64,000 bases of DNA. It comes from Mycolicibacterium sp. CBMA 226. Lineage in GTDB: Bacteria > Actinomycetota > Actinomycetes > Mycobacteriales > Mycobacteriaceae. The DNA is taken from assembly GCF_009729075.1 (NCBI RefSeq), contig NZ_VTGY01000001.1:124001-188000 (forward strand), written 5' to 3'. The notes below the pieces were generated by a model. It searched no databases. It was not told the origin of the DNA and was given only the letters and a program-made list of their open reading frames with translations. Made by a program: the position numbers and the translations under genes. Of the stretch, positions 52,409-61,930 are shown in pieces (positions within the stretch are counted from its first letter, which is position 1; each line of letters opens with the position of its first letter).

Positions 52409-55264
52409 GTGAGTGCCACCAACGCCGAGCGATCCAAGATCGGCCACCTGATCTGGGTGCTTGCGGTACCCATTGTGATCGGCTGGTTCGCGCTCAATGT
52501 CGCCACCAACACGCTGGTCCCGCCGCTGGAGAAGGTCGGTGAGGAGCACACCGTCGGGCTGAGCGCCAAAGACGGCCCGGCGATGGTCTCGATGCGGCAG
52601 ATCGGCGCGAACTTCCAGGAGTTCGATTCCGACAGCAACGCGATGGTGGTCTTGGAAGGTGACCAGCCGCTCGGAGCCGAGGCACACCACTACTACGACG
52701 GTCTTATCGCCAAACTGAGCGCCGACACCGCGCACGTCGAGCATGTCGCGGACTTCTGGAGTGACCCGCTGACCGCCGTCGGCTCACAGAGCGCCGACGG
52801 CAAGGCCGCCTACGTCCAGATCTATCTGCGCGGCAATCAGGGCGAGACGAAGGCCAACGACTCCGTCGCCTCGGTCCGGCAGATCGTCGCCGACTCCAAG
52901 CCGCCGGCCGGGCTGCACGTCTACGTGACCGGCGGCGCCCCACTGGTGTCGGATCAGCACCACGCCGGTGACAAGAGCATCGCCAAGGTCACCGCCATCA
53001 CCCTGCTGGTGATCGCCGCGATGCTGCTGATCGTCTACCGGTCGCTCATGACGATGATCCTGACCCTCCTGATGGTGTTCCTGGAACTGGGCGCCGCCCG
53101 CGGGGTCGTCGCGTTCCTGGCGGACACCGGGGTCATCGGCCTTTCGACATTCGCCGTCAACCTGCTGACGCTGATGGTGATCGCGGCCGGTACGGACTAC
53201 GCCATCTTCGCCATCGGCCGCTACCAGGAAGCGCGCGGGGACGCCGAGGACCGGGTGAAGGCCTACGACACGATGTTCCGCGGGACGGCGCACGTGGTCC
53301 TGGGCTCCGGGCTGACGATCGCCGGCGCCATGCTCTGTCTGAGTTTCACGCGCCTGCCGTACTTCCAGACCATGGGTGTGCCCTGCGCGATCGGCACCCT
53401 TGTCGCCGTCATCGCGGCACTGACGCTCGGCCCGGCCGTCATCAAGATCGGGAGCCGGTTCGGTCGCTTCGAACCGAAGCGCGCGATCCAGTCCCGCGGC
53501 TGGCGCCGCATCGGTGTCCTGGTGGTGCGGTGGCCCGGACCGGTGCTCGTCGCCACGTTGGCGCTCGCCCTCGTCGGGCTGGTGACGCTGCCCGGGTACA
53601 AGACCAACTACGACGCCCGCCGGTACGTGCCGGCCGACCTGACGGCCAACGTCGGATATGCCGCCGCCGAACGGCATTTCAGCGCATCCCGGATGAACCC
53701 CGAACTACTGATGGTGCAGAGTGACCACGACCTGCGGAACCCGGCCGACTTCCTGGTGATCAACAAGATCGCCAGGGCCATCGTGCACACCCCGGGTGTC
53801 GCGCGGGTGCAGACGATCACCCGGCCCGACGGAAAACCCATCAAGCACACGACGATTCCGTTCATCATGGGCATGCAGTCCGTCACGTCGAAGATGACGG
53901 AGAAGTACCAGCTGGATTCGATGGCCAACATGCTGCAGCAGGCCAACGACATGCAGGTCAGCATCGACACGATGACCAAGATGCAGGCCATCACCACGCA
54001 GATGGCCGCCACCACGCACGACATGTCGATGAAGACCGCCAACATGGCGGTCGACGTCGCCGACCTGCGCGACCACATCTCCGATTTCGACGATTTCCTG
54101 CGGCCCATCCGTAACTACCTGTACTGGGAACCGCACTGCTACGACATCCCGATGTGCTGGTCCACGCGGGCGTTGTTCGACACCCTCGACGGCATCGACG
54201 TCATGACCGACGACATCCAGACGCTGGTCCCGGATCTGATGAAGATGGACAAGCTGACCGGCGAGATGGTCACGGTGATGCCGCCTCAGATCGAGGTCAT
54301 GAAGAACATGAAGCAGTACATGCTGTCCATGTATCAGACCCAGAAGGGTCAGGTGGATCAGCGCGCGGCGTCGTCGGACAACGCGGCGGCAATGGGCGAG
54401 GCGTTCGACAACTCGCTGAACGACGATTCCTTCTACCTGCCGCCAGAAGCCTTCGACAACAAGGACTTCAAGCGCGGCATGAAGAACTTCATCTCGCCCG
54501 ACGGCAAGTCGGTGCGATTCATCATTCAGCATGAAGGCGATCCGGCGACGCCCGACGGCATCGCGCACGTCGACCCGATCAAGCAGGCGGCCAAGGAAGC
54601 CATCAAGGGCACTCCGCTGGAGGGCTCCAAGATCTATCTGGCCGGCACCGCGGCGACGTACAAGGACATGCACGACGGCGCGCAGTACGACCTGATGATC
54701 GCCGGAATCGCCGCGGTGTCACTGATTTTCATCATCATGCTGCTCATCACCCGAAGCATGGTCGCGGCCGCCGTCATCGTCGGCACCGTGCTGCTGTCGC
54801 TGGGCGCGTCGTTCGGTATGTCAGTTCTGTTGTGGCAGCACCTGCTCGGCCTCGAGCTGCACTGGATGGTGCTGCCCATGTCGGTCATCCTGCTGCTTGC
54901 GGTGGGTTCCGACTACAACCTGCTGCTGGTGTCGCGGTTCAAGGAAGAACTGCCGGGCGGGCTGAAGACCGGCATCATCCGCTCGATGGCGGGCACCGGA
55001 TCGGTGGTCACCTCAGCCGGTCTGGTGTTCGCGGCCACCATGGCGTCCTTCGCATTCAGTGACCTGAAGGTCATGGCGCAAGTCGGTACCACCATCGCGC
55101 TGGGTCTGCTGTTCGACACGCTGATCGTGCGGTCGTTCATGACCCCGGCCATCGCGGCGCTGCTGGGCAAGTGGTTCTGGTGGCCGAAGCGTGTCCGCCA
55201 GGAGGCGTCCGAACGGCGGCTGGCGGCTATCGGGATTCAGCCGGCGGTGGCTGCCGGCAAGTAG
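52409..55264 (+). CDS. MmpL family RND transporter
   Basis: The 951-residue protein has the MmpL design: one helix (about 10-30), a large periplasmic domain (about 45-190), a block of helices with [14 protein letters not shown], a second long periplasmic loop containing a methionine-rich coiled coil ([20 protein letters not shown]), and a final helix block with [15 protein letters not shown]. The paired Asp-Tyr residues form the proton relay. MmpLs export lipids or siderophores across the inner membrane. The GTG at 52409 matches the usual MmpL start (SATNAER); an in-frame ATG at 52373 is also possible. No MmpS partner lies beside it. Confidence 0.9.
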   Translation: MSATNAERSKIGHLIWVLAVPIVIGWFALNVATNTLVPPLEKVGEEHTVGLSAKDGPAMVSMRQIGANFQEFDSDSNAMVVLEGDQPLGAEAHHYYDGLIAKLSADTAHVEHVADFWSDPLTAVGSQSADGKAAYVQIYLRGNQGETKANDSVASVRQIVADSKPPAGLHVYVTGGAPLVSDQHHAGDKSIAKVTAITLLVIAAMLLIVYRSLMTMILTLLMVFLELGAARGVVAFLADTGVIGLSTFAVNLLTLMVIAAGTDYAIFAIGRYQEARGDAEDRVKAYDTMFRGTAHVVLGSGLTIAGAMLCLSFTRLPYFQTMGVPCAIGTLVAVIAALTLGPAVIKIGSRFGRFEPKRAIQSRGWRRIGVLVVRWPGPVLVATLALALVGLVTLPGYKTNYDARRYVPADLTANVGYAAAERHFSASRMNPELLMVQSDHDLRNPADFLVINKIARAIVHTPGVARVQTITRPDGKPIKHTTIPFIMGMQSVTSKMTEKYQLDSMANMLQQANDMQVSIDTMTKMQAITTQMAATTHDMSMKTANMAVDVADLRDHISDFDDFLRPIRNYLYWEPHCYDIPMCWSTRALFDTLDGIDVMTDDIQTLVPDLMKMDKLTGEMVTVMPPQIEVMKNMKQYMLSMYQTQKGQVDQRAASSDNAAAMGEAFDNSLNDDSFYLPPEAFDNKDFKRGMKNFISPDGKSVRFIIQHEGDPATPDGIAHVDPIKQAAKEAIKGTPLEGSKIYLAGTAATYKDMHDGAQYDLMIAGIAAVSLIFIIMLLITRSMVAAAVIVGTVLLSLGASFGMSVLLWQHLLGLELHWMVLPMSVILLLAVGSDYNLLLVSRFKEELPGGLKTGIIRSMAGTGSVVTSAGLVFAATMASFAFSDLKVMAQVGTTIALGLLFDTLIVRSFMTPAIAALLGKWFWWPKRVRQEASERRLAAIGIQPAVAAGK

Positions 55265-55273
55265 CTGTACTCC

Positions 55274-55335
55274 CGCGAGCAGTCGTGAAAACCCCCAAAA
55301 TCAGCTGACTTTGGGGGTTTTCACGACTGCTCGCG
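55274..55335. terminator. 62-nt near-complete inverted repeat between mmpL and TetR
   Basis: Perfect 26-bp arms (beginning CGCGAGCAGTCGTGAAAACC) enclose a 10-base centre that itself contains TCAGCTGA, so the whole 62 bases is one palindrome with a single mismatched pair. It lies between convergent genes and includes the last codons and stop of the TetR gene. It would form a very stable hairpin in either transcript and fits a bidirectional terminator. Its length also suggests a mobile palindromic repeat. Confidence 0.8.
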
Positions 55336-55926
55336 GAGGGTCGTGATCAGCTCGACGACCATTTGGCGGGCCAGGGTGATGGGTGCGGTGGAGCGTTCGA
55401 GTTTCGACGCGGTGAGGGCGCCGTCGTAGATGATCTGGATGCGCTGGGCGGCCGCGGCGGCGTCCGGTACCTCGGCGTCCCGCAGGAGTGCGCTCAGTTG
55501 CCCACGCATCCACTGCCGGTGCGCCCGCACGGGCTCGAGGGTGTCGCCGGGGTATTCGGTGGCCGCGTTGGCGTAGAGACAGCCCCGGAATTGGCGCTTG
55601 CGTGCCGCGGCGGCCGCCAGGTCGAAGAACGCCAGGAGCTTCTGCACGGGGTCGTCGAGCCCGGATGTCGTCGTTTCCCAGCGCTTGCGATCAGCCTGAT
55701 CCAATTCGTTCAGGTACGCGATCACCAGCGCGTCCTTCGACCCGTACGAGCTGTACAGGCTGGCCTTGGCCACGCCGGCCTCGCGCAGGATCGTGTCGAT
55801 GCCGACGGCGCGAATACCTTGGGCGGCAAAGAGATTCGACGCAGTTGTGAGTAGCCGCTGAGCCGGTCCGGCCGGATCGGTGCGCGGTGCCGGCCGGCCC
55901 GGTCGATGGGTGCGGGTTGCGCTCAT
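55321..55926 (-). CDS. TetR family regulator
   Basis: The 201-residue TetR protein has its helix-turn-helix at about residues 35-65 (GIDTILREAGVAKASLYSSYGSKDALV) and a C-terminal domain with FRGCLYANAATEYP, a pattern seen in TetR_C regulators of oxidoreductase genes. Its 3' end lies in the long palindrome at 55274-55335. It is divergent from the DUF4242 operon, with the operator-like site 55956-55971 between them. Confidence 0.9.
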   Translation of the reverse strand: MSATRTHRPGRPAPRTDPAGPAQRLLTTASNLFAAQGIRAVGIDTILREAGVAKASLYSSYGSKDALVIAYLNELDQADRKRWETTTSGLDDPVQKLLAFFDLAAAAARKRQFRGCLYANAATEYPGDTLEPVRAHRQWMRGQLSALLRDAEVPDAAAAAQRIQIIYDGALTASKLERSTAPITLARQMVVELITTLREQS

Positions 55927-55955
55927 GTGTGCACCATAGCGGAGGAACGTCGATA

Positions 55956-55971
55956 GACAGACCAGTCTGTC
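55956..55971. promoter_or_regulatory. 16-bp palindromic TetR operator
   Basis: GACAGAC-CA-GTCTGTC has perfect 7-bp arms, a classic TetR-family half-site arrangement. It lies 30 bases from the TetR start and 47 bases from the DUF4242 start. Confidence 0.78.
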
Positions 55972-56017
55972 CGTGCGAGCGTCGTGATGTCATCGCCGCC
56001 GACTAAAAGGAAGACAA

Positions 56018-56542
56018 GTGACTCTGTACCTCTACGAAATCGCAGGACTGCCCAGCCGGGCTGACGTCGACCAGGCCATCAAGACGCTCGACGCCGAAGT
56101 GCACCGGGCCGGCGGCGAACTCATCGAGGCGCAGGTGACTGCCCAGCACCGGCTGTTCGTGGTGGCTGAGTTCGGCGACGCTCCGCTGCTGATCGACGCG
56201 GCCGCGCTCGGCGCCGCCGAGTTCACCGGTCCGCACGAAGTGCGGCTGGTCGGTGCGGAACTGGACCAGCTGAAAGCCGTCCGCCCGAAGGCCGGATACC
56301 TGGTCGAGTGGGACCTGCCCGCTGACCTGGACATGGACAGCTACCTGAGCCGGAAGAAGGCCAACGCGCCGAAATACGCCGAGGTGCCGGAGGTCAGCTT
56401 CCTGCGTACATACGTCCGGGTCGACATGGACAAGTGCCTGTGTTTCTACGACGCCCCGGACGAGGACGCGGTGCGGCGGGCGCGCGTGGCCGTGCAGACC
56501 CCGATCGACCGGTTGTACGGACTGGAAAGTGGTGCGCAATGA
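56018..56542 (+). CDS. DUF4242 (SCO4226 nickel-binding-like) protein
   Basis: The 174-residue protein's C-terminal half (VSFLRTYVRVDMDKCLCFYDAPDEDAVRRA) resembles DUF4242, a ferredoxin-like domain whose structurally studied member SCO4226 binds nickel. The N-terminal half may be a diverged second copy (LYLYEIAGLPSRADVDQAI). The GTG at 56018 follows AAAAGGAAG. It overlaps the next gene by 4 bases, so it is the first gene of the flavoprotein-ABC operon. Function unknown. Confidence 0.72.
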   Translation: MTLYLYEIAGLPSRADVDQAIKTLDAEVHRAGGELIEAQVTAQHRLFVVAEFGDAPLLIDAAALGAAEFTGPHEVRLVGAELDQLKAVRPKAGYLVEWDLPADLDMDSYLSRKKANAPKYAEVPEVSFLRTYVRVDMDKCLCFYDAPDEDAVRRARVAVQTPIDRLYGLESGAQ

Positions 56543-57561
56543 CAACGCTGGTGTCCGACGACGTCGCAACCCGATTGGCGCGCGTCACGGCCGGAGTGGA
56601 CGCCCGGGCCGGCGACCTCGACGCCGGCCACACCGACGTCCGCGAGGATCTGCGCGCACTCGGCGCCTCCGGATTGTTCGGGCTACGCGATCTTCCCGAC
56701 ACCGTGCGGGTGATCGAGGAGGTATCGGCTGTGAGCCTCGCGGCCGGATTCTCGGCCTGGGCGCACCAGATGGCGATTCACTACCTCGCCGACCGACCCG
56801 ACCTGTCGGAGGCGTTGCTCACCGCCCGACGTCCCGGCGTGACCGCCATGGCGGCCGGGCTCAAGCACGTTGCGGGCCTCGGGCAGCTCCCGATCTTCGC
56901 CGGGGAGACGCGCCGCGGCCTGCGGCTCAACGGACCAATCCGCTGGGCGTCCAACGTCTTCGACGACGCGCTGATCGTGCTGCCGGCACGTACGGTCACG
57001 GGCCGGCTGTATGTCGTCGCGGTCGACGTGAGCGCGGTCGGCGTTGTGGTCGATCCGGCGCCCGCGCTCATGGCCTTGGGCAGCACCCGGTCGACGTCGC
57101 TGCGCCTGGAAGAGGTCGAGGTGCACGCCGACCGCATCATCAGTGCGGACCTGACCGGGTTCGTCCGCGGGATCAAGCCGACGTTCCTGCTGCTTCAGAC
57201 CGCGTTCTGCGTCGGCGTCACCGGCGCGGCACTGACCGCGGCCGGCCGGGCGACCGACACGCTTGCCGCCGAGTTCGACGGTGACCTCGGCGATCTCGGG
57301 GCGCGAGCCGAGCGCAACCGGCGGCGGCTCTACGAATTCGCTTCGGCGCCAGGGGAAACCAACCTGGCCGACGTCATCCGGCTACGGCTGGATGCCGCCA
57401 ATGTTGCGGTCGCGGCCACCCGCCTGGAATCGGCGCTGGCAGGCGGCCAGGGCTACCGCGCGGGGACGGCCGCCAATCGCCGATTCCGCGAAGCCGCCTT
57501 TCTACCCGTGCAATCTCCATCGGAAGGACAACTCAGGTGGGAACTGAAGCAGTACGGATAG
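56539..57561 (+). CDS. Acyl-CoA-dehydrogenase-like flavoprotein (DszC/SfnC-type candidate)
   Basis: The 340-residue protein has a shortened acyl-CoA dehydrogenase fold: an N-terminal helical part (REDLRALGASGLFGLRDL), the middle domain with RGLRLNGPIRWASNVFDDALIV, and a C-terminal helical domain. It lacks the catalytic glutamate region of true dehydrogenases. It looks like the flavin-dependent monooxygenase branch that works on organosulfur or aromatic compounds with a reductase. Cotranscription with a sulfonate/nitrate-type ABC importer supports an organosulfur role (inference). It overlaps both neighbours. Confidence 0.75.
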   Translation: MTTLVSDDVATRLARVTAGVDARAGDLDAGHTDVREDLRALGASGLFGLRDLPDTVRVIEEVSAVSLAAGFSAWAHQMAIHYLADRPDLSEALLTARRPGVTAMAAGLKHVAGLGQLPIFAGETRRGLRLNGPIRWASNVFDDALIVLPARTVTGRLYVVAVDVSAVGVVVDPAPALMALGSTRSTSLRLEEVEVHADRIISADLTGFVRGIKPTFLLLQTAFCVGVTGAALTAAGRATDTLAAEFDGDLGDLGARAERNRRRLYEFASAPGETNLADVIRLRLDAANVAVAATRLESALAGGQGYRAGTAANRRFREAAFLPVQSPSEGQLRWELKQYG

Positions 57562-58256
57562 CCGCGGGCACCAAGAGATTCGGTGACAGCGTCGTGCTCG
57601 ACGGCATTGATCTCGGTATCGAGGCAGGAGAGTTCGTCGCCGTGCTCGGGCGAAGTGGCAGCGGGAAATCGACGCTGCTGCGAGTGCTGGCGGGCCTGGA
57701 ATCGTTGAGCTCGGGGACCGTCAGCTGGCCCGCCGACGACGGCGAGCGCCCGCATATCGGCGTGGTCTTTCAGGACGCGCTGCTGATGCCGTGGCTGACG
57801 GTGCTGGGCAACGTCTCGTACGCGCGCCGATTCACGCGCCGGCGCACCGGGTTCGACGCGGACTACGCAGCCGAACTGATGCACCGCTTCGGCGTCGACG
57901 GGCTGGCCGACCGTTATCCCGACCAGCTGTCCGGTGGGCAGGCCCAGCGGGTGGCCATCCTGCGCGCGGTGGCGACCCGGCCCCAGCTGCTGCTGCTCGA
58001 CGAACCGTTCAGCGCACTGGACCCTGCGACGCGCGCGGATCTGCAGCAGTGGTTGACCACGCTCACAACCGAATTGGGCGTGACGGTCCTGTTGGTCACC
58101 CACGACGTCGAGGAGGCGCTGGCCCTCGCACAGCGCGTCGTGTTGCTGGCGGACGGCGGAATCCGCCGCCAATGGCATCTGGGCGAGGCGGACCGATCCG
58201 GTCTGCGTGACGAAATCCTCGGTCATTACCGGGTTTCTGATCTGTGGGTGGCATGA
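57537..58256 (+). CDS. ABC transporter ATP-binding protein, SsuB/TauB type
   Basis: The 239-residue ATPase has Walker A GRSGSGKST (38-46), Q-loop VVFQDALLMPW, signature LSGGQAQRVAI, Walker B LLLLDEPFSALDP and the H-loop VTHDVEEAL. The DALLMPWLTV-x-NV segment is typical of nitrate/sulfonate/taurine importers. The GTG at 57537 overlaps the flavoprotein end by 25 bases and its stop overlaps the next start by 4. Confidence 0.92.
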   Translation: MGTEAVRIAAGTKRFGDSVVLDGIDLGIEAGEFVAVLGRSGSGKSTLLRVLAGLESLSSGTVSWPADDGERPHIGVVFQDALLMPWLTVLGNVSYARRFTRRRTGFDADYAAELMHRFGVDGLADRYPDQLSGGQAQRVAILRAVATRPQLLLLDEPFSALDPATRADLQQWLTTLTTELGVTVLLVTHDVEEALALAQRVVLLADGGIRRQWHLGEADRSGLRDEILGHYRVSDLWVA

Positions 58257-59407
58257 GCAGGCTGCTGATCTCGCGGCGGCAGGCCCTCATCGCCGCCGCG
58301 GCGGCCGCCGGTGGCGTATTCGGCCTGGCTGACTTGGCGCACAGTGCCACAACGGATTCGGCGGCGGCCGGTCCGCTCCGGGTGGGATATCTACCGATAA
58401 CGGATGCCGCGCCACTGTTGATCGCGCACTCCGCGGGTCTGTATCCCACCGGGGTCGGCAAGCCCGTCCTGTTCCGGAGTTGGGCGGCGCTGGGCGAGGC
58501 GTTCCTCAACCGCCAGCTCGACGTCGTGCACCTGCTGATGCCGATGGCCGTGCAGCTGCGGTACGCACTCGGCGGCGGTGTCCGGGTACTCGGATGGAAC
58601 CACACCAACGGTTCGGCGCTCACGGTCGCTCCACACATCCATGAGCTGTCGGACCTTGCGGGTGCTCAGCTGGCGATCCCATTCTGGTGGTCTATTCACA
58701 ACATCGTCCTGCAGAAGATGTTGCGAGCCAACGGATTGCAGCCGGTGATCCGCCGGTCGGCGTCGCGGGCCGACCGTACTGTGGAGCTCGTCGTGATGAG
58801 TCCGTCGGACATGGTGCCGGCCCTGGCGACCGGCACCATCGGCGGTTACGTGGTGGCCGACCCCTTCAATGCGATGGCGCAGACCAAGAAGATCGGGCGC
58901 ATCCACACGTTCCTCGGTGATGTGTGGCGCGACCATGCGTGCTGTGCCTTGGTGACCCGCGATGACGTCATCAGCAGCCGGCCGGCGGCCGTGCAGCAGC
59001 TCACGGATGCCGTCGTGACAGCGCAACTCACGCTGTCGCACGACCGGAAGTCGGCGGCCGCGAAACTCGGTGGCGGGCGGTATCTGCCCCAGCCCGTGCC
59101 GGTGGTCACGCTGGCCATGACGTATCCGACGGCGCCCTACCCGCTGCGTCACCCGGATTGGCAACCCCAGCGGCTCGGCTTTCAGCCGTTCCCGTTCCCG
59201 AGCTTCACCACGGAACTCGTGACGGCCATGCACGACACCGTTGTCGACGGCGACCGGAGATTCCTGGAGCGGCTGGATCCCGCCGCGGTGCACGGGGATC
59301 TTGTCGACGACACCTTCGTCCGCAATTCCATTCAGGCCCATGGCGGTCCGGCCGCCTTCGGCCTCACCGGGGATTACACCCGAACCGAGCAATTGGAGCT
59401 GCTATGA
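58253..59407 (+). CDS. ABC transporter substrate-binding protein, Tat-exported
   Basis: The 384-residue SsuA/NrtA-like binding protein has a twin-arginine signal (SRRQAL at residues 7-12, followed by an alanine-rich hydrophobic stretch). The mature part has LRVGYLPITDAAPLLIAHSAGLY, DVVHLLMPMAVQLRYAL and a YVVADPFNA loop, all typical of the nitrate/sulfonate/taurine family. Tat export suggests it folds, perhaps with a cofactor, before export. The ligand is unknown; organosulfur is plausible by context. Confidence 0.85.
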   Translation: MSRLLISRRQALIAAAAAAGGVFGLADLAHSATTDSAAAGPLRVGYLPITDAAPLLIAHSAGLYPTGVGKPVLFRSWAALGEAFLNRQLDVVHLLMPMAVQLRYALGGGVRVLGWNHTNGSALTVAPHIHELSDLAGAQLAIPFWWSIHNIVLQKMLRANGLQPVIRRSASRADRTVELVVMSPSDMVPALATGTIGGYVVADPFNAMAQTKKIGRIHTFLGDVWRDHACCALVTRDDVISSRPAAVQQLTDAVVTAQLTLSHDRKSAAAKLGGGRYLPQPVPVVTLAMTYPTAPYPLRHPDWQPQRLGFQPFPFPSFTTELVTAMHDTVVDGDRRFLERLDPAAVHGDLVDDTFVRNSIQAHGGPAAFGLTGDYTRTEQLELL

Positions 59408-60189
59408 CCACCACAACATCTGTCCGCGCGGTGATCGACCCGCCGGTGGCGGTACGCCGCTGGGCGCCGCCGGTCGGCGCCGTCGTCGTCGCGGTCGGTC
59501 TCTGGTGGCTGACGACGACCGTGCTGAGCGCCCCGCACTCACTATTGCGGCAGGCTGCTCCGCAGCGCGTCGCGCCGGCCGTGGTGGACCTGTTCTCTCG
59601 CGGTGTGCTGCTGCCGGATATCGGGATCAGCTTGTGGCGGTTGGTGATCGGGTTGGCGGTGGCAGTGGTCATCGGGATTCCAGCGGGCTTGCTACTCGGG
59701 CTCAGCACCCCGGCCGAGCGGGCCGCGGCGCCGATCGTCCAGTTCGTCCGCATGATCTCGCCGTTGTCATGGGCGCCGATCGCCGTGGCGGTGTTCGGCA
59801 TCGGCAACGAGCCGGTGATCTTTCTGATCGCGGTGGCAGCCGTGTGGCCCGTGTTGCTCAACACCGTGGCCGGCGTGCGCGCCGTTGACCCGGGTTACCT
59901 GGATGTGGCGCGGTCGTTCCACGCCACCCGCTGGGAACTCGTGACCGCCGTGGTGCTGCCGGCCATCCGGGGCCAGTTGCAGACGGGCGTCCGCGTGGCG
60001 CTGGGCATCGCGTGGGTGGTGCTGGTCCCGGCGGAAATGCTCGGCGTGCGTTCGGGTCTTGGTTACCAAGTGCTCAATGCCCGCGACCAGCTGGCCTATG
60101 ACCAGGTGGTGGCGGTGATCGTGGTGATCGGCGCGCTGGGCTTCCTGCTCGACCTGATCGCGCGTCGGCTCACCGGTCGCGTGCGCTAG
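59404..60189 (+). CDS. ABC transporter permease, SsuC type
   Basis: The 261-residue permease has about six membrane helices and the EAA-loop region AVDPGYLDVARSFHATRWELVTAVVLPAIRGQLQTGVRVALGIAW typical of this importer class (here read over residues about 155-200). The ATG at 59404 overlaps the binding-protein stop (ATGA). Its end overlaps the 3' end of the converging TetR gene by 4 bases. Confidence 0.9.
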   Translation: MTTTTSVRAVIDPPVAVRRWAPPVGAVVVAVGLWWLTTTVLSAPHSLLRQAAPQRVAPAVVDLFSRGVLLPDIGISLWRLVIGLAVAVVIGIPAGLLLGLSTPAERAAAPIVQFVRMISPLSWAPIAVAVFGIGNEPVIFLIAVAAVWPVLLNTVAGVRAVDPGYLDVARSFHATRWELVTAVVLPAIRGQLQTGVRVALGIAWVVLVPAEMLGVRSGLGYQVLNARDQLAYDQVVAVIVVIGALGFLLDLIARRLTGRVR

Positions 60190-60770
60190 TCGATGTTGAT
60201 GGCGGCGAGGCCCCGCTGTACCCGGCCGGGCAGCGAACCGCCGTGCGCGAGCCAGTCATCCAAGGCCAGGCGAACGGTGGCCATCGTCAGCGCGCCAACT
60301 AGTCGAGGTCGTAGGTCATGTTCGGTCAGATCGGGTATGCGCGGTGCGATGAGTTCGGCGATCGCCTCCTCGTAACTCATGTAAGTGTGCAATGTCCATG
60401 CACGCAGCGCGGGTGACGACCGGGTGAGCGTCTCCAGTTCTTGTATGTGGGCCGCGATGTCGTCGAAGCCGTGCGCCAGTTCCTCGAACGCAGCGGCAAT
60501 GGCCTGGATGGCGCTCAGGTCTGCGGGTTGCGCGGCCAACGCCTCGGTGATGCGACCGAGCCACCGCTGATTCATGCCTTCGGCGATCGCATCTTCTTTG
60601 GTGCTGAAGTACCGGAAGAACGTCGCCCTGCCGACTTCGGCGGCTTCGGCAATGCGATCGGCGGTAGTAGCTGTCAGCCCCGATTCGGCGGCTAGCCGCA
60701 CTGCGGACTCCGCAATGCGCTGTCGTGTCGCGACGCGCTTGCGATGCGACAGGGGGAGCGACTCAGCCAT
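60186..60770 (-). CDS. TetR family regulator
   Basis: The 194-residue TetR protein has its helix-turn-helix at about residues 30-58 (ADRIAEAAEVGRATFFRYFSTKED) and the MftR-like C-terminal layout. The ATG at 60770 (MAESLPLSHRKR) was chosen over a start inside the palindrome at 60808-60841. It diverges from the DUF1214-sulfotransferase operon and most likely controls it through that palindrome (inference). Confidence 0.9.
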   Translation of the reverse strand: MAESLPLSHRKRVATRQRIAESAVRLAAESGLTATTADRIAEAAEVGRATFFRYFSTKEDAIAEGMNQRWLGRITEALAAQPADLSAIQAIAAAFEELAHGFDDIAAHIQELETLTRSSPALRAWTLHTYMSYEEAIAELIAPRIPDLTEHDLRPRLVGALTMATVRLALDDWLAHGGSLPGRVQRGLAAINID

Positions 60771-60807
60771 TTGAGCACCGTAGTCGATGTGCCAGATCCA
60801 ATTACGT

Positions 60808-60841
60808 GTAATACATAGTCTCAATTGAGACTATGTATTAC
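60808..60841. promoter_or_regulatory. Perfect 34-bp palindromic operator
   Basis: The sequence is completely self-complementary over 34 bp, with the half-site GTAATACATAGTCTCAA and its inverse. The centre is CTCAATTGAG. It lies between the divergent TetR (start 60770) and DUF1214 (start 60851) genes and ends 9 bases before the latter start. Such length exceeds a single TetR dimer site and could bind two dimers. Confidence 0.9.
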
Positions 60842-60850
60842 AGTCGGGAC

Positions 60851-61930
60851 ATGCCACCAACATTGAGCACTCTCCAATCCGCCGAATCGTGGGCGCTCGT
60901 CCAGCAGATGATCGGAAACGCCACCCAGGTCGTTGCCGAAGACGCCGAGACCGATCAGGAGCTCCTCGAAGGAATGCGGGCCGTCGCCCGAACTCTGGGG
61001 TTGTGTACCCAGCTGTCTGTCGAAGCGGATCCGTTGCAGCCGAGGTTCTTTGACATGTGCTCGCCGACGCGCATGGTCGGCGGGCCGAACCCCGATGGCA
61101 ACTACTACCTGGCGATGATCCGCGGCGATCGTCGTTACCGAATCTCGGGCGTTCGCGGCACGAGCGCCTACCTCGGATTTCAAATCCTCGCAGGCACCGG
61201 CTTGACGCCGCGCCGGATGGCCGGTTACGTCAACGACACGCAACTGCGCTCGGAATCAGGCGAATTCACGTTACTCCTGTCGGCGCAGGAGCCCACTGAC
61301 TGCGCCGGCGCTCGCTGGGTGCAGATCCCCGACGACGCTTCATCCATCGTCGTGCGGGAGTACGTCGGGGACTTCTCCACCGAGGACCTCGCGACGCTGC
61401 ACATCGAAGACCTCGACGCTGCTGAGCCGACACCCCTGACCGACGTGGAGCTGTCCGAGCAACTCGTCTCGATGGGCTGGACGTTGTTGAAGCTGATGAC
61501 GCTTCATCGCACCATCAAGCCCGAACTGCTGGAGAACCCCAACACCCTCATCACCGCGGAAGCGGCCGACCTCGGAGCCGCTGACACCACGCCGGACAAC
61601 CTCTACATGATCGGCACTTTCCGGCTCGAACCCGACGAGGCGCTGGTCCTCGAGATCGATCCGCCGCACACCGCGTACTGGAACGTCACTCTGGAGAACG
61701 TCTGGCACGAGTGCTTGGAGCCACGGAGCCGGCACAGCTCGGTGACCAACCGGGCCCTCACCACGGATGGTGACGGAAAGATTCGAATCGCGATCAGCGA
61801 GAAGGACTTCGGGCTCGGGCACTGGCTCGATACGGGAGGGCGGCACCGAGGTTTCGTACTGCTGCGGTGGTTGCACCATCCCATGCCGCCCACCGTCGTC
61901 GCGTCGGTCCGTCGTGCGGAGGGCGTGTGA
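60851..61930 (+). CDS. DUF1214/DUF1254-like protein
   Basis: The 359-residue protein contains segments typical of this family (NPDGNYYLAMIRGDRRYRIS, SAYLGFQI, and a C-terminal YWNVTLENVWHECLEP). It has no signal peptide, in contrast to many exported members. The ATG at 60851 was preferred to one at 60833 inside the palindrome. It is followed by a sulfotransferase with a one-base stop/start overlap (TGATG). Such pairs occur in mycobacteria near lipid and sterol genes, but the biochemical role is unknown. Confidence 0.75.
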   Translation: MPPTLSTLQSAESWALVQQMIGNATQVVAEDAETDQELLEGMRAVARTLGLCTQLSVEADPLQPRFFDMCSPTRMVGGPNPDGNYYLAMIRGDRRYRISGVRGTSAYLGFQILAGTGLTPRRMAGYVNDTQLRSESGEFTLLLSAQEPTDCAGARWVQIPDDASSIVVREYVGDFSTEDLATLHIEDLDAAEPTPLTDVELSEQLVSMGWTLLKLMTLHRTIKPELLENPNTLITAEAADLGAADTTPDNLYMIGTFRLEPDEALVLEIDPPHTAYWNVTLENVWHECLEPRSRHSSVTNRALTTDGDGKIRIAISEKDFGLGHWLDTGGRHRGFVLLRWLHHPMPPTVVASVRRAEGV

